64,000 nt of DNA from Lactarius indigo. Taxonomy: Eukaryota; Basidiomycota; Agaricomycetes; Russulales; Russulaceae. Shown here piece by piece: positions 45,973 to 55,044 of this stretch. The position numbers and the translations under genes are program-made. Numbering within the stretch: the stretch's first letter is position 1; every line of letters starts with the position of its first letter. A model generated the notes under the pieces. That model had not been told where the DNA came from, made no database searches, and worked only from the letters and a program-made list of their open reading frames with translations. Location of the stretch: assembly GCA_025766275.1 (NCBI GenBank), contig JAFKAC010000153.1, positions 1-64,000 on the forward strand, given 5' to 3'.

Positions 45973-47570
45973 ATGTATCTATCCACTACGCTCGTTATCG
46001 CCACACTCTCCTTTTTCGCTGAGGCGACGCTGACCCCACGTTCTGGAGTCGCTATACCCATCACCAAGCGTATGCAAGTACGCGATGCCGACGGTGTTGC
46101 CAATGTTCCGAGGCTTCGAGGCAGCGCCCGTCACAGCCTCGCGTTCGTATTCTGTACCGTTTCTGTATAACGGACCACTTCTAATAATTGCTCTGTGTCT
46201 AGAAAAATTAATCACGGGTTCCAGGCCTATGAGAGGAACTTCGGCGCCAGTCACCCCTCTGCTCCCAATTTGAAACGTGCCGAGTTGGAGAAGCGTGCTA
46301 GTAGTATTGGAAGCGAGTTACTAACTACTTACGAGAGCAGCTACTGGTATGGCACTATATCTGTCGGCACTCCTCCCAAGAATTTCACGGGTGAGTCGTC
46401 ACTCCTTACGTTGTATCTTTCAATTTTGGGTGAACTGAACATTACACAGTGGACTTCGACACGGGGAGCGCCCCCATGTTTATTCCCGGCATAAATTGCG
46501 ACAGTTCTTGCAAAGGGCATGCACTGTATGATCCCGCGAAAAGTTCCACAGCACAGAATCTTAAGAAGACATTTGAAATGCAATACGGTAACGGTACCGA
46601 CGTCGTCGACGGCTCGCTATATACAGACGATGTCACTATTGCTGGTTATACGGTCAGCTTGTAGGCTTAAGCCACGTTATCGGGCCATTAACCTGTTCCT
46701 TGCTTAGGCCAATAGCCAGACACTCGGCGTTGCCACTCATTATGCGGGCAACTTCCAATCCGATGAATTCCTTCCAGACGGTCTTATCGGCTTAGCATTC
46801 CCGAGCATCTCGTCTTACAACGCCACTCCTGTCTTCCTGACCCTTGCCGCTCAGGGTTCCTTACCTACCAATACCTTTGGGTTCTACCTCGCCACTGAAG
46901 GCTCAGAGCTGTTCCTTGGCGGAACTAACGACAAACTTCACGACGGCGACTTCACTTATGTTCCTGTCACCAGAGAGGTATGGTTGTGTATAATCCCCCC
47001 CTCAATTCGATGTTAATAACCATACTTTCAGGCCTACTGGGAAACCAATGTAGATGCTCTATACGTCAATGGGCGGAAGATTGCTGGTGTCAGAGATTCG
47101 ATTATTGACACTGGTACTACCATGGTCCTCGGTGACAACAAAACTGTGACCGCAATTTACGACCATATCCCCGGCTCCAAGCCTGCTCCTGCTGACGTCG
47201 GTACCGGATTCTTCATCGGTATGGAAATAGACAGCTCTCCTTGGTCTGCAGAAAGACTAGATTGACTCGCTTTGTCCCAGTTCCCTGTTCATTCAACGCC
47301 ACAATCACACTCCAGTTTGGTGGTGCCAAGTTCGTGATTGAGCCCAAAACTTTTAATCTTGGTTCCGTGTCTCAAGACTCAACCGATTGCGTTGGCGGTT
47401 TCGGAATAATCGACGATAGTTTTCGTGAGCACTTTGTTTGATCTCTGTTCTTTGTCTCATAGACGATAGCGTTCTGGGTTATCGGGGACGTTTTCCTACA
47501 AAACGTATACACGGAGTTCGACGTCGGCAATAAGCGGATTGGCTTCGCTAACTTGAATATTGAGAACTAG
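45973..47570 (+). CDS. secreted pepsin-like aspartic protease (family A1), AP4
   Basis: Seven exons at family positions. Signal peptide MYLSTTLVIATLSFFAEATL, propeptide with NLKRAELEKRA (two dibasic sites). The first catalytic motif reads VDFDTGSAPMFIPG: the catalytic DTGS is kept but the usual following Ser-Asp is Ala-Pro. The flap QYGNGTDVVDGSLY is normal with a two-residue insertion. Further on are GLAFPSISSYN, FYLATEGSELFLGGT, the second motif IIDTGTTM, and VIGDVFLQNVYTEFD. It ends NIEN at 47570. The last exon junction uses the acceptor after ACGATAG, so the residue there is uncertain. Likely an active secreted protease with altered subsite geometry. It could also be a catalytically weak binder; the sequence does not decide this. 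Confidence 0.83.
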
Positions 47571-49122
47571 TGAAAGCTTCTATTGGCCAAACCCACATAG
47601 CAATTGTGGTTGTGGTATATACCCAAGTCCCTGTGCAGTGTAGTAAATGTTATCGCCCTCTCACGCTCTCTCTTAAAGTCCTCCGTAACTACTACTCATT
47701 GGTCTTGCTTTTGATACAACACTGCGAGTCGGGAAACTGATATGCTTCCAGTGGCCTCCGTACCGTCCAAAGTGGGTATTGTTAGGTCACACTAACCCAT
47801 GAAGCAGCGACTGCACAAGGACTAGCGCTAGAAGCAAAGTATTTTCCTGTAGTAAATCCAAGCAAGTCTTCCGATTCTGAGTGTTTCACTGCCGTTGGAG
47901 CGTTTTCGTCTTCGTGTCTCAGACTACTAGGTGGGCAACGTCTGCCGGGTGTGCGACCCACAGAGCCGTGGCTTCGGCGAAGACGTTGCCGGGTAAGGTT
48001 TTTGAAGATTGCAGTGCAGTCGAACGCACGGTAGCTCAGAAAAGCGCAGAATCTGGAGGCGCAGTGATGATTCCGAGCACTACCTGACATGTACTATGTA
48101 CGTGCGAATGAGTCCGTTGCAAGCTCACTACCCCACTTGCGACATGACAACGTCACCTTACTTACTTGCTTACTTATCCTTACTTATCAGTCACTCACAT
48201 TCCAAACCCCCTCATAACTGGTATAAGATGCCTCAGGATGCTCGTGTCTATCATCACTTTCTTTCCCTTTATCTACCACCTTCCCCTTCACTGCATACCA
48301 GAGATCTCTTTCCATCCTTCAACAAATATACTTGGTTCTCGTTCTGCCACAGTCTGATTCAGTATTATCCGACTCACATCGTGTTTCCATCCGTCAAAGT
48401 GCTAGCAAGAATCAGTCTAGTTCTTCCCCGAGGCGTCGCCCTGTAAATATTAGACAGTAATTAGCAGTGGTCGGCTTTTGCACGACCTCTCTTCACTTAT
48501 GGAAGTTATAGAGGCCTTTAGCTCAGACGCGTTACAAAAACGAATTTAGATACTGGGGACGAGCTCTGAGAACCATTGCAATCACAGAACGTGTAATGCG
48601 CGGCAATTGAAAAGCACACAACTGCCTAGTACCTACCGCGTAATCACAACCTCCATCTCATCTCGATTTTTGCACTTTTGATGAACGCTCTGAGGTTGAC
48701 AATGCCGCGCGAACCACGCGTGAGCTCGCACGATGAAGGCCTCATCCAACTTGAAGTTTGAAGGCTCATCGAAGGTCATGATGTCGGGTGAATGTCGCAG
48801 ATGAGGTCCTTAAAAGACCTGTTGACGAACCTTCTCGGCTCGTCGATGCTGCGGTCTGCAGGTGTTGCGTCGGTGAATGCTGCTGCGCTACCTTCGCTCA
48901 AGTTTTTGGTGTTCTAAACATATATATTTCTATGTGCCGCAGGGAAAATAACCCACTACGCCCGCCTTCGCTTTTCATTCCCGCTCTGGGTATCGAGGGA
49001 ACCAAAACCGAAATGATGACATATAAAATATTATTAGCTAAATATTCTAGGCCTACATAAAAGGCATCAACGACGAGACCATTACAGGCTTAGTGACGCT
49101 CTAAGTCACAGGGTTCGGAGAG
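47571..49122. other. intergenic, nothing recognised
   Basis: About 1.5 kb. The first 500 bp are the related 3' flank of the pepsin unit; the rest has no supported gene. Confidence 0.5.
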
Positions 49123-50303
49123 CTAGTCACCGCGGGCAGAGACTTCCCCGTCACGGCCGAATAACTTGTTGGCGAAACGCTTGCGGGGAGGGAGAGAGTG
49201 GTCAGGACTGGAAGGGAAACCATAACTATACTCGTCACGGGTGTTCAGCTCGTAAGGGGGTTCTATGATAACCCTGTCACGGTTGTTCAGCTGGGAAGGG
49301 GGCACACCAGTAACGTCGTCACGGTTGTTCAGCTGGGAAGGGGGTACACCGGTAACGTCGTCGCGATTGTTCAGCTGGGAAGGGGGTACACCAGTAACAT
49401 CGTCGCGATTGTTCAGCTGGGAAGGGGGTACACCAGTAACATCGTCACGGTTGTTCAGCTGGGAAGGGGGTACACCGGTAACGTTGTCACGGTTGTTCAG
49501 CTGGGAAGGGGGCACACCAGTAACGTCGTCGCGGTTGTTCAACTGGGAAGGGGGTACACCGGTAACGTCGTCACGGTTGTTCAACTGGGAAGGGGGTACA
49601 CCGGTAACGTCGTCGCGATTGTTCAGCTGGGAAGGGGGTACACCAGTAATATCGTCACGGTTGTTCAGCTGGGAAGGGGGTACACCAGTAACATCGTCAC
49701 GGTTGTTCAGCTGGGAAGGGGGTACACCGGTAACGTTGTCACGGTTGTTCAGCTGGGAAGGGGGCACACCAGTAACGTCGTCGCGGTTGTTCAACTGGGA
49801 AGGGGGTACACCGGTAACGTCGTCGCGATTGTTCAGCTGGGAAGGGGGTACACCAGTAACATCGTCACGGTTGTTCAGCTGGGAAGGGGGTACACCAGTA
49901 ACGTCGTCACGGTTGTTCAGCTGGGAAGGGGGTACACCAGTAACGTCGTCGCGGTTGTTCAACTGGGAAGGGGGTACACCGGTAACGTCGTCGCGGTTGT
50001 TCAGCTGGGAAGGGGGTACACCAGTAACGTCGTCACGCTTGCGGGGATAGCGGACAGGGTCGTGTTCCCAAGAGAGTGCACCAGTATCACCACCATTACG
50101 GCCTATTAGCTTGCCGGTGCCGATGTCGGGGCCGAGACCGCGTCTATAAAGTGCGGTATTAGCGAGGGAAGCGTCACAGGCAATGTCATGGGAGGTATAG
50201 CATGCGTAAATTTGAGAGAGGCAACAACGTACACAACGGGGGCAGAGAGGGCATGGGCGGCAGTAGCGGCGAGGACAACGATGGCAATGCAGGAAGCGCG
50301 CAT
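49123..50303 (-). CDS. secreted tandem-repeat protein (18 x 14 residues), Kex2-type precursor candidate, R1
   Basis: Two exons, 50233-50303 and 49123-50143, total 1092 nt, 363 aa. Signal peptide MRASCIAIVVLAATAAHALS is followed at AP-VV by a phase-2 intron. A linker of about 40 residues ends with RYPRKR, then come 18 copies of the unit NNRDDVTGVPPSQL (the first begins KRDDV). Two decayed units (NNRDRVIIEPPYEL, NTRDEYSYG) follow, then LPPRKR and a C-terminus with FANKLFGRDGEVSARGD. So the repeat block is framed by two RKR sites, as in kexin-processed precursors; within the block only single Arg residues occur. There is no Cys in the repeat. The tail motif KLFGRD and the intron position tie it to the gene at 52932-53965. 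No known function. Confidence 0.82.
49279..50036. repeat. 42-bp tandem repeat array, 18 units
   Basis: Unit starts recur every 42 bp from 49279 to 49993. Units differ at a few silent or single-residue sites (GTCGTC, GTTGTC, ATCGTC; CAGCTG versus CAACTG). The variant coding DNV occurs at units six apart (the marker ACGTTGTC at 49481 and 49733, distance 252 bp), revealing a six-unit higher-order duplication. Because 42 is a multiple of three and no unit holds a stop, both strands are open in several frames; only the minus-strand frame has a signal peptide and splice logic. Confidence 0.95.
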
Positions 50304-50516
50304 TTTGTTATAATTTGGTGTGCGGTTTTGCGTGAACGGAAGCTTTCGGAGAGGGATCAAAGTCGGCTGGGAGTTGAATAAAGAGGATTCTGGATGCATG
50401 CACGTTAGCACGTTCACGATGGGACATGTCATGGATGTGCTCACCAAATAGTAAGAATACGAGAGTGAACAAGAGCCAATGCAAGAGTTAAAGAATCCTG
50501 CATCGAAAGGACGCTG

Positions 50517-50524
50517 CTTAAATA
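50517..50524 (-). promoter_or_regulatory. TATA-like element of R1
   Basis: Minus-strand TATTTAAG, 214-221 nt upstream of the ATG. The identical octamer lies at exactly the same distance from the R2 ATG. Between it and the ATG both genes show a likely 5'-leader intron (donor GTGAGC at about 50444 here, GTGAGT at 54109 in R2). Confidence 0.5.
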
Positions 50525-51589
50525 GCCACAACGGTCGCTGAGTTGAGACACCTACTCACGTTTTTTGGCACGATGCGCGACGCTTCGAACAGCATATTGA
50601 ATACCGGTCAAACCCTACAACAAAAGCCGCGGATCGCGATACACTGTAGTTTGCTCTCACAACGCCTGAGTCCGGCTGGGCTTAGTACGTGAAGTCGAGA
50701 CTGACGGGTCAGTTACTGACTATACTTTCTCAGGTCCTAGTGATATCGGCACTAGGAAAGTCTGCTTGCCAGTGGGTAGGGCTAGTTCGATACCATTTTG
50801 ATGGCACAGAACCCTAGCACTGTTCCTTGAACTTCCTTCGAATGATCCGAATCTACCTCTTCGTATTCTATTTATCTCCAACTGAGATAACTTGGGTCCA
50901 CATCTATCCGAACATTAAGCATTGCAGACACCACACCCATAATCCGCGGAGTCAGGTCGGGAAGAGGAGACCTAATGGCTAAAGGAAGGGCTAGAGTGAC
51001 ATGCACGGCTGTTCAACTCCAGCAAACGGGGACGTGATCCTCCCGGGATTGAGTCGAGGCTCTGGTTGCGAGGTTCATCCATCGACCCTAGTGTGCCTTG
51101 AGTCGCCAAAAATAGGTCATAGGATGGATCACTGTACTAAAGGTGCGACTTCAGTTGGTGGTTTGTTGTGCTCAGGGATGAATTACAAGGCGAAAATCGC
51201 TATCTCTGGCCCGGGCCCAAATATGGCAATTGCAACTACGCAAAAGGAAGGACAGTAATTAAGTTAAAATATACATAATACGTAAATAATCCTCGCTCTT
51301 CGTTCCTCCTGCTATCATTGCATAGTAACTCTCGGTGTGATCTTGCCGTTGCATATCATGTACAAACGTTGACTATCTTACATTCAGCTGGTCTCACATC
51401 ATCAGAGTTCTCGTTCTGTTCTGAACCGTAAACGGAATTCCAAGAATAGTCCATATATTTTCAGGAGTATATTTTGTACTTCCGAATGCTTCATAGCCTA
51501 ATGAATAGGTGAATATTGCTGACTCGTTGCTAGTGACCGGTGACCGGTGACCAATAGTGTTGCGACATGTTCTGCTGTCCGTTTCGTCA
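50525..51589. other. intergenic, nothing recognised
   Basis: About 1.1 kb between R1 and the GH5 fragment; no supported gene. Confidence 0.45.
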
Positions 51590-52240
51590 GGAGCCGAGCC
51601 TCTAAGCGACAGCGCATCGGTACGCGATACGATAGCGCAGCCAAACCCCGCAGCAGACGACTTATTCGGTGGTAGTACAAGTATTGTGCATACTCGAACC
51701 ATCTAGATACGCTCGAGCAAATAGTGCAGTAGTACGCGATGAACGGTCAACACGACGCCGACAGTTAGCAGGCCCTGCAAAGTCGCTCCAGAGGACATTC
51801 GGCAATCCCCCGGTCGCGTGCGAGTCAAACCTCATACGAATCATCCATGTCTCTCCGTGTCTGCGCACACACAGGGCCTACCCTCGCCGCTGTGCCGCGG
51901 GTAAAAGGAATAGGGTTTGCGGGTCGCATCGTACGCATGCGTATCACTGCAGTGACCGTGACCGTCGGCAGGTACACACCCGGTATCTTTGAATCCTCCT
52001 CGCCAGTGCCCGTGCTACCTGCCCTGGGGGGCCGGCACCGTCCACGAGTAAGTTATGCGAACATGCCGGTCTCCATCTCGTACCCGAAGCCCAGCGGCAC
52101 GCCTACCGTTTTTTTTTGGTTGCATACGGCAGAACGACAGTGCCGAATATGAGCGGTCTGCCAAGCTCGTCTGCTGTCTGCTTCTTGCACAAGTGCGGGT
52201 CCGAGCCCGCGGGGATCTCCGTTCCAGCCATCGCGCAAAG
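51590..52240 (-). pseudogene. GH5_12 3'-end pseudogene fragment
   Basis: Matches the 3' end of the GH5 gene at 55045-55700. Shared stretches include CCTTGCAAAGTCGCTCCA and TTCGGCAATTCCCC around 51770-51810, and the protein blocks WNGD..., PLGFGYEMETGMFA versus PLRFEYEPATGAFT. Frames are broken repeatedly and the catalytic part is absent. Even the sequence just beyond the stop (GAGCCGAG followed by TAC-GCGATA/AGCGCAACC) is shared, so the fragment came with its 3' flank. Confidence 0.8.
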
Positions 52241-52931
52241 TGTTGTGCCAGTCGACGGTGGTAGTCGATAGTCGGGTCGCGACTTTACTCGACTAAGACG
52301 GCGACTGTTGCTACAGTAAATCGAGAATTTTGAGCGACGACTAATGTCACGTGTACAGTAATTGTAAGTTAGTCGTTTTTCTTCTTTCACTGTAAAAAAA
52401 AAGGAAGTTACATTCATGAACCAAGGGATATTGAGGTGCCAAGCGAACGAATGTGTGGAAGGGCCGACACGTTGTAGCGATTCCCAAGAAAAGGGTTGGA
52501 TGGTGAGCAGCATCAGTGGCAACGGTCTACGGGCCATGAGGCGACAGCTTATGCCCTGAAATTAGTAGGCTGGACGGCTGAGAGTGGGTGTCTTGGTGAA
52601 CAATTTACTGTAATCATCCCAAATATATTTGTTACGACGACTCGGAGTCCAACTCGGGGTATCCGGGAAGCTAGGGCAGGCAGGTTTGTGCACGGCACAT
52701 CTGAGCCGGTCCTCTTTAAAGCGTCAGGTATAGCCGGCACCGAAGGATGTGTGGCTCGCCATATGGCGGTGCACTTTGACACGTTGACGACAGAGAGGTT
52801 AAGCCGGTTGAGTCACGTCGCCAATTCAAGTTCCAAACATGGTGGTGGTGATTCTCACGAGGACAGCAAACTCGAATTCACAGAACACGTAACATACAGT
52901 TACACACAATATGTTGTATCAATTCTCTCAC
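52241..52931. other. intergenic, nothing recognised
   Basis: About 0.7 kb between the GH5 remnant and the 3' end of R2; short ORFs only. Confidence 0.45.
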
Positions 52932-53965
52932 CTACTCGGCGAATGCTCTCCGGTCGGCGATGCTGCGGAGCGCAATATTTGGGTCCTGGAGGAAACCATT
53001 GTCGACAGCGTCTGAAAAGAAGGACCCCAAATCGTCGAAGAAGCCACGGGCATGAATGTCATCGATGAGGCCATCACGCTCCAAAGAACGAACGAGCTTG
53101 GACAACAGGTCGTCACCACGGCTGACCTTCCGGCCAGAGTCATCGCGCCGGGAGGTAGTAGTTTGGGCGCCATCGCGGCTAGAAATCTTGGAGAGGACCT
53201 TGATAAACTTGTTGGCGGACGCTCTACGGTCTGCGATGCTGCGGAGTGCGATATTCGGATCGTCGAGGAAACCATTGTCGACAGCGCCTGAAAAGAAGGA
53301 CCCCAAATCATCGAAGAAGCTGCGGGTCTGAATGTCGTCGACAGGGTCGTCGCGCTTCAAGGAGCCAACGGGTTCAGAGTAATCTCGGGCGGAGACCGTG
53401 TCGCGGCCGAACACCTTGCCGGTGGACCGCTTGCCGTCCGTGTTGATGGGGCCGCGCAGGGTGGAGGCGCCATCGGGGTCGTCATTGCCGTCGCGCTTCA
53501 AGGAGTCAAGGGGTTCAGAGTAATCCCGGGCGGAGAGCGTGTCGCGGCCGAACACCTTGCTGGTGGACCGCTTGTCGGTCGTATGGATGGGGCCGTGCAG
53601 GGTGGAGGGGTCGTTCTCGGTGTCACGGCCGAAGGGCTTGACAATCCTCGAGCGGGGGAGGATCGAGTCGGTGATCCCGCCATCGCGTTTGTACAGTGCG
53701 GCAATAACGTCCTCAGAGCGGAGGTTGAGGCTGTCCAGGAGATCCCGGATGTTGTAAACGGAGAGCTCGGGGTCGCGTGCACCAAGTGGGTATGCGTCGC
53801 GGGCAACAACATCAGAGGTGCTGCGGGTGCTAAAATCACCGACAAAAATCAGCCGGTATCATAGGTTTTAAGAGGAAAAAAAACGACGTACACGAGGGGG
53901 GCAGAGAGGACTGGGGCAACAGCGGAGGCGGCGAGGACAAGGGTGGCAACGTGGAACGCGTACAT
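52932..53965 (-). CDS. secreted dibasic-site protein with internal duplications, paralogue of R1 (R2)
   Basis: Two exons, 53892-53965 and 52932-53829, total 972 nt, 323 aa. Signal peptide MYAFHVATLVLAASAVAPVL, then AP-LV and a phase-2 intron exactly as in R1. The mature part contains KR sites (LYKRDGG, TDKRST, SLKRDG, GKRSTG, SLKRDD). It has two copies of a unit K-x-FGRDT-SARDYSEP-SLKRD and a decayed earlier one (KPFGRDTEND). There are two copies of a module of about 33 residues reading FFDDLGSFFS-AVDNGFL-DPN then IALRSIADRRA. The KVFGRD and SARD elements are those at the C-terminus of R1. The many dibasic sites suggest kexin processing into several peptides. Function unknown. Confidence 0.82.
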
Positions 53966-54178
53966 TGCGTGAGAGAATTTTAAGGTGCACGGGTTTACGT
54001 GAACAGAAAGAGAGCTATCGGTTGAGAGCTGAAAAAATGAGGATTATTTGGGCTGCATTACACGTTAACAAATTCTACCAGGGGGTAGATGGGTCATGAA
54101 TGTACTCACCAACCAGTGCCGGAACAACAACACAAGAAGGGAGCAAGGGCTGGAGATTCTCGCATCACAATCGTGGCA

Positions 54179-54186
54179 CTTAAATA
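54179..54186 (-). promoter_or_regulatory. TATA-like element of R2
   Basis: Minus-strand TATTTAAG at 214-221 nt upstream of the ATG, the same octamer and spacing as R1. Confidence 0.5.
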
Positions 54187-55044
54187 GGCCCGTGCCCTAC
54201 AGTTCGGACAGTCGTTGAGGTGAGGTCTCTCTCCCCCGTCTCCATTAACACAATGTACAACGTTTCCAACTGAATCTCTACGTGCAACAAAAGCCGCGGA
54301 CTGAGACGCACGGCAGTTCACACCCACAATTCTCGAGCCGTCGGCCTGAAAGTACTACTTCAAGGTATAAACTCTGGCACGGGTACAACTTGAAAAGGGA
54401 CTCACTATAATTTCCGCACGTTCTGGCGTTATTTGGCACCAGAGAAGACCAGTTGAGAGGGTAGAGCCCTTACGTTCGCCTCGGAGGTAGCACCGGCTAG
54501 ATAGCAATCACCCATCTGCGGGATAATCTTTTCGGGGATTAGCTATAATAACGATCCGTCTTCGGAATGGCTTGGCAAGTGGATCCTTGTTCTGTTTTGA
54601 GACGTCCCATCTGTGTTCTCGACGTCCTGACTCCTGAGGCCTGAGTGGCGGTCTCATTGCCGAAGTGGCAACACTGAAATTTACCAAAGGGAACTCCCCA
54701 AACCCATAGGGCATAAGCACAATTTCAAGGACGGTACCTGGACCGGACAGAGCCTGAGCTATTAGCGCAGTTTGCGCGATCTTTTGTACGCGCTACTGTG
54801 CTGTATTACTGTAGAAAAGGTTCCGCAGTTAGCGTTCCTGGATAATTTGCGCAGGGATGAACCCCATACTTCGTGGACACGCGAGTGGTTGGTAGTAAGG
54901 AGTAGAACTTAAAGATTATCTAATATTTGGATCTAATCAGGAGCCGAGTCTCCCAAGCTACAGCGCTTCACCATACTACACATGAGCGCAACCCATAGCA
55001 TTCCGGTATCTCCACGTCCAATACGGTATAACCCATCCCCCCAG
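54187..55044. other. intergenic between R2 and GH5
   Basis: About 0.85 kb, no supported gene; the final 100 bp are the GH5 3' flank that is shared with the region around 51590-51660. Confidence 0.45.

Noticed and set aside
48500..48600. tRNA-like box A word (TTAGCTCAGACGCG)
   Set aside because: No matching box B or cloverleaf within 100 nt.
49279..50036. Array looks superficially like a CRISPR locus
   Set aside because: The repeats are directly contiguous without spacers, the array is coding, and the genome is eukaryotic.
49198..50109. Plus-strand ORFs of 303 and 261 codons over the 42-bp repeat
   Set aside because: They exist only because the repeat unit is a multiple of three without stops. 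They have no signal peptide, splice support or flanking motif, while the minus frame has all three.
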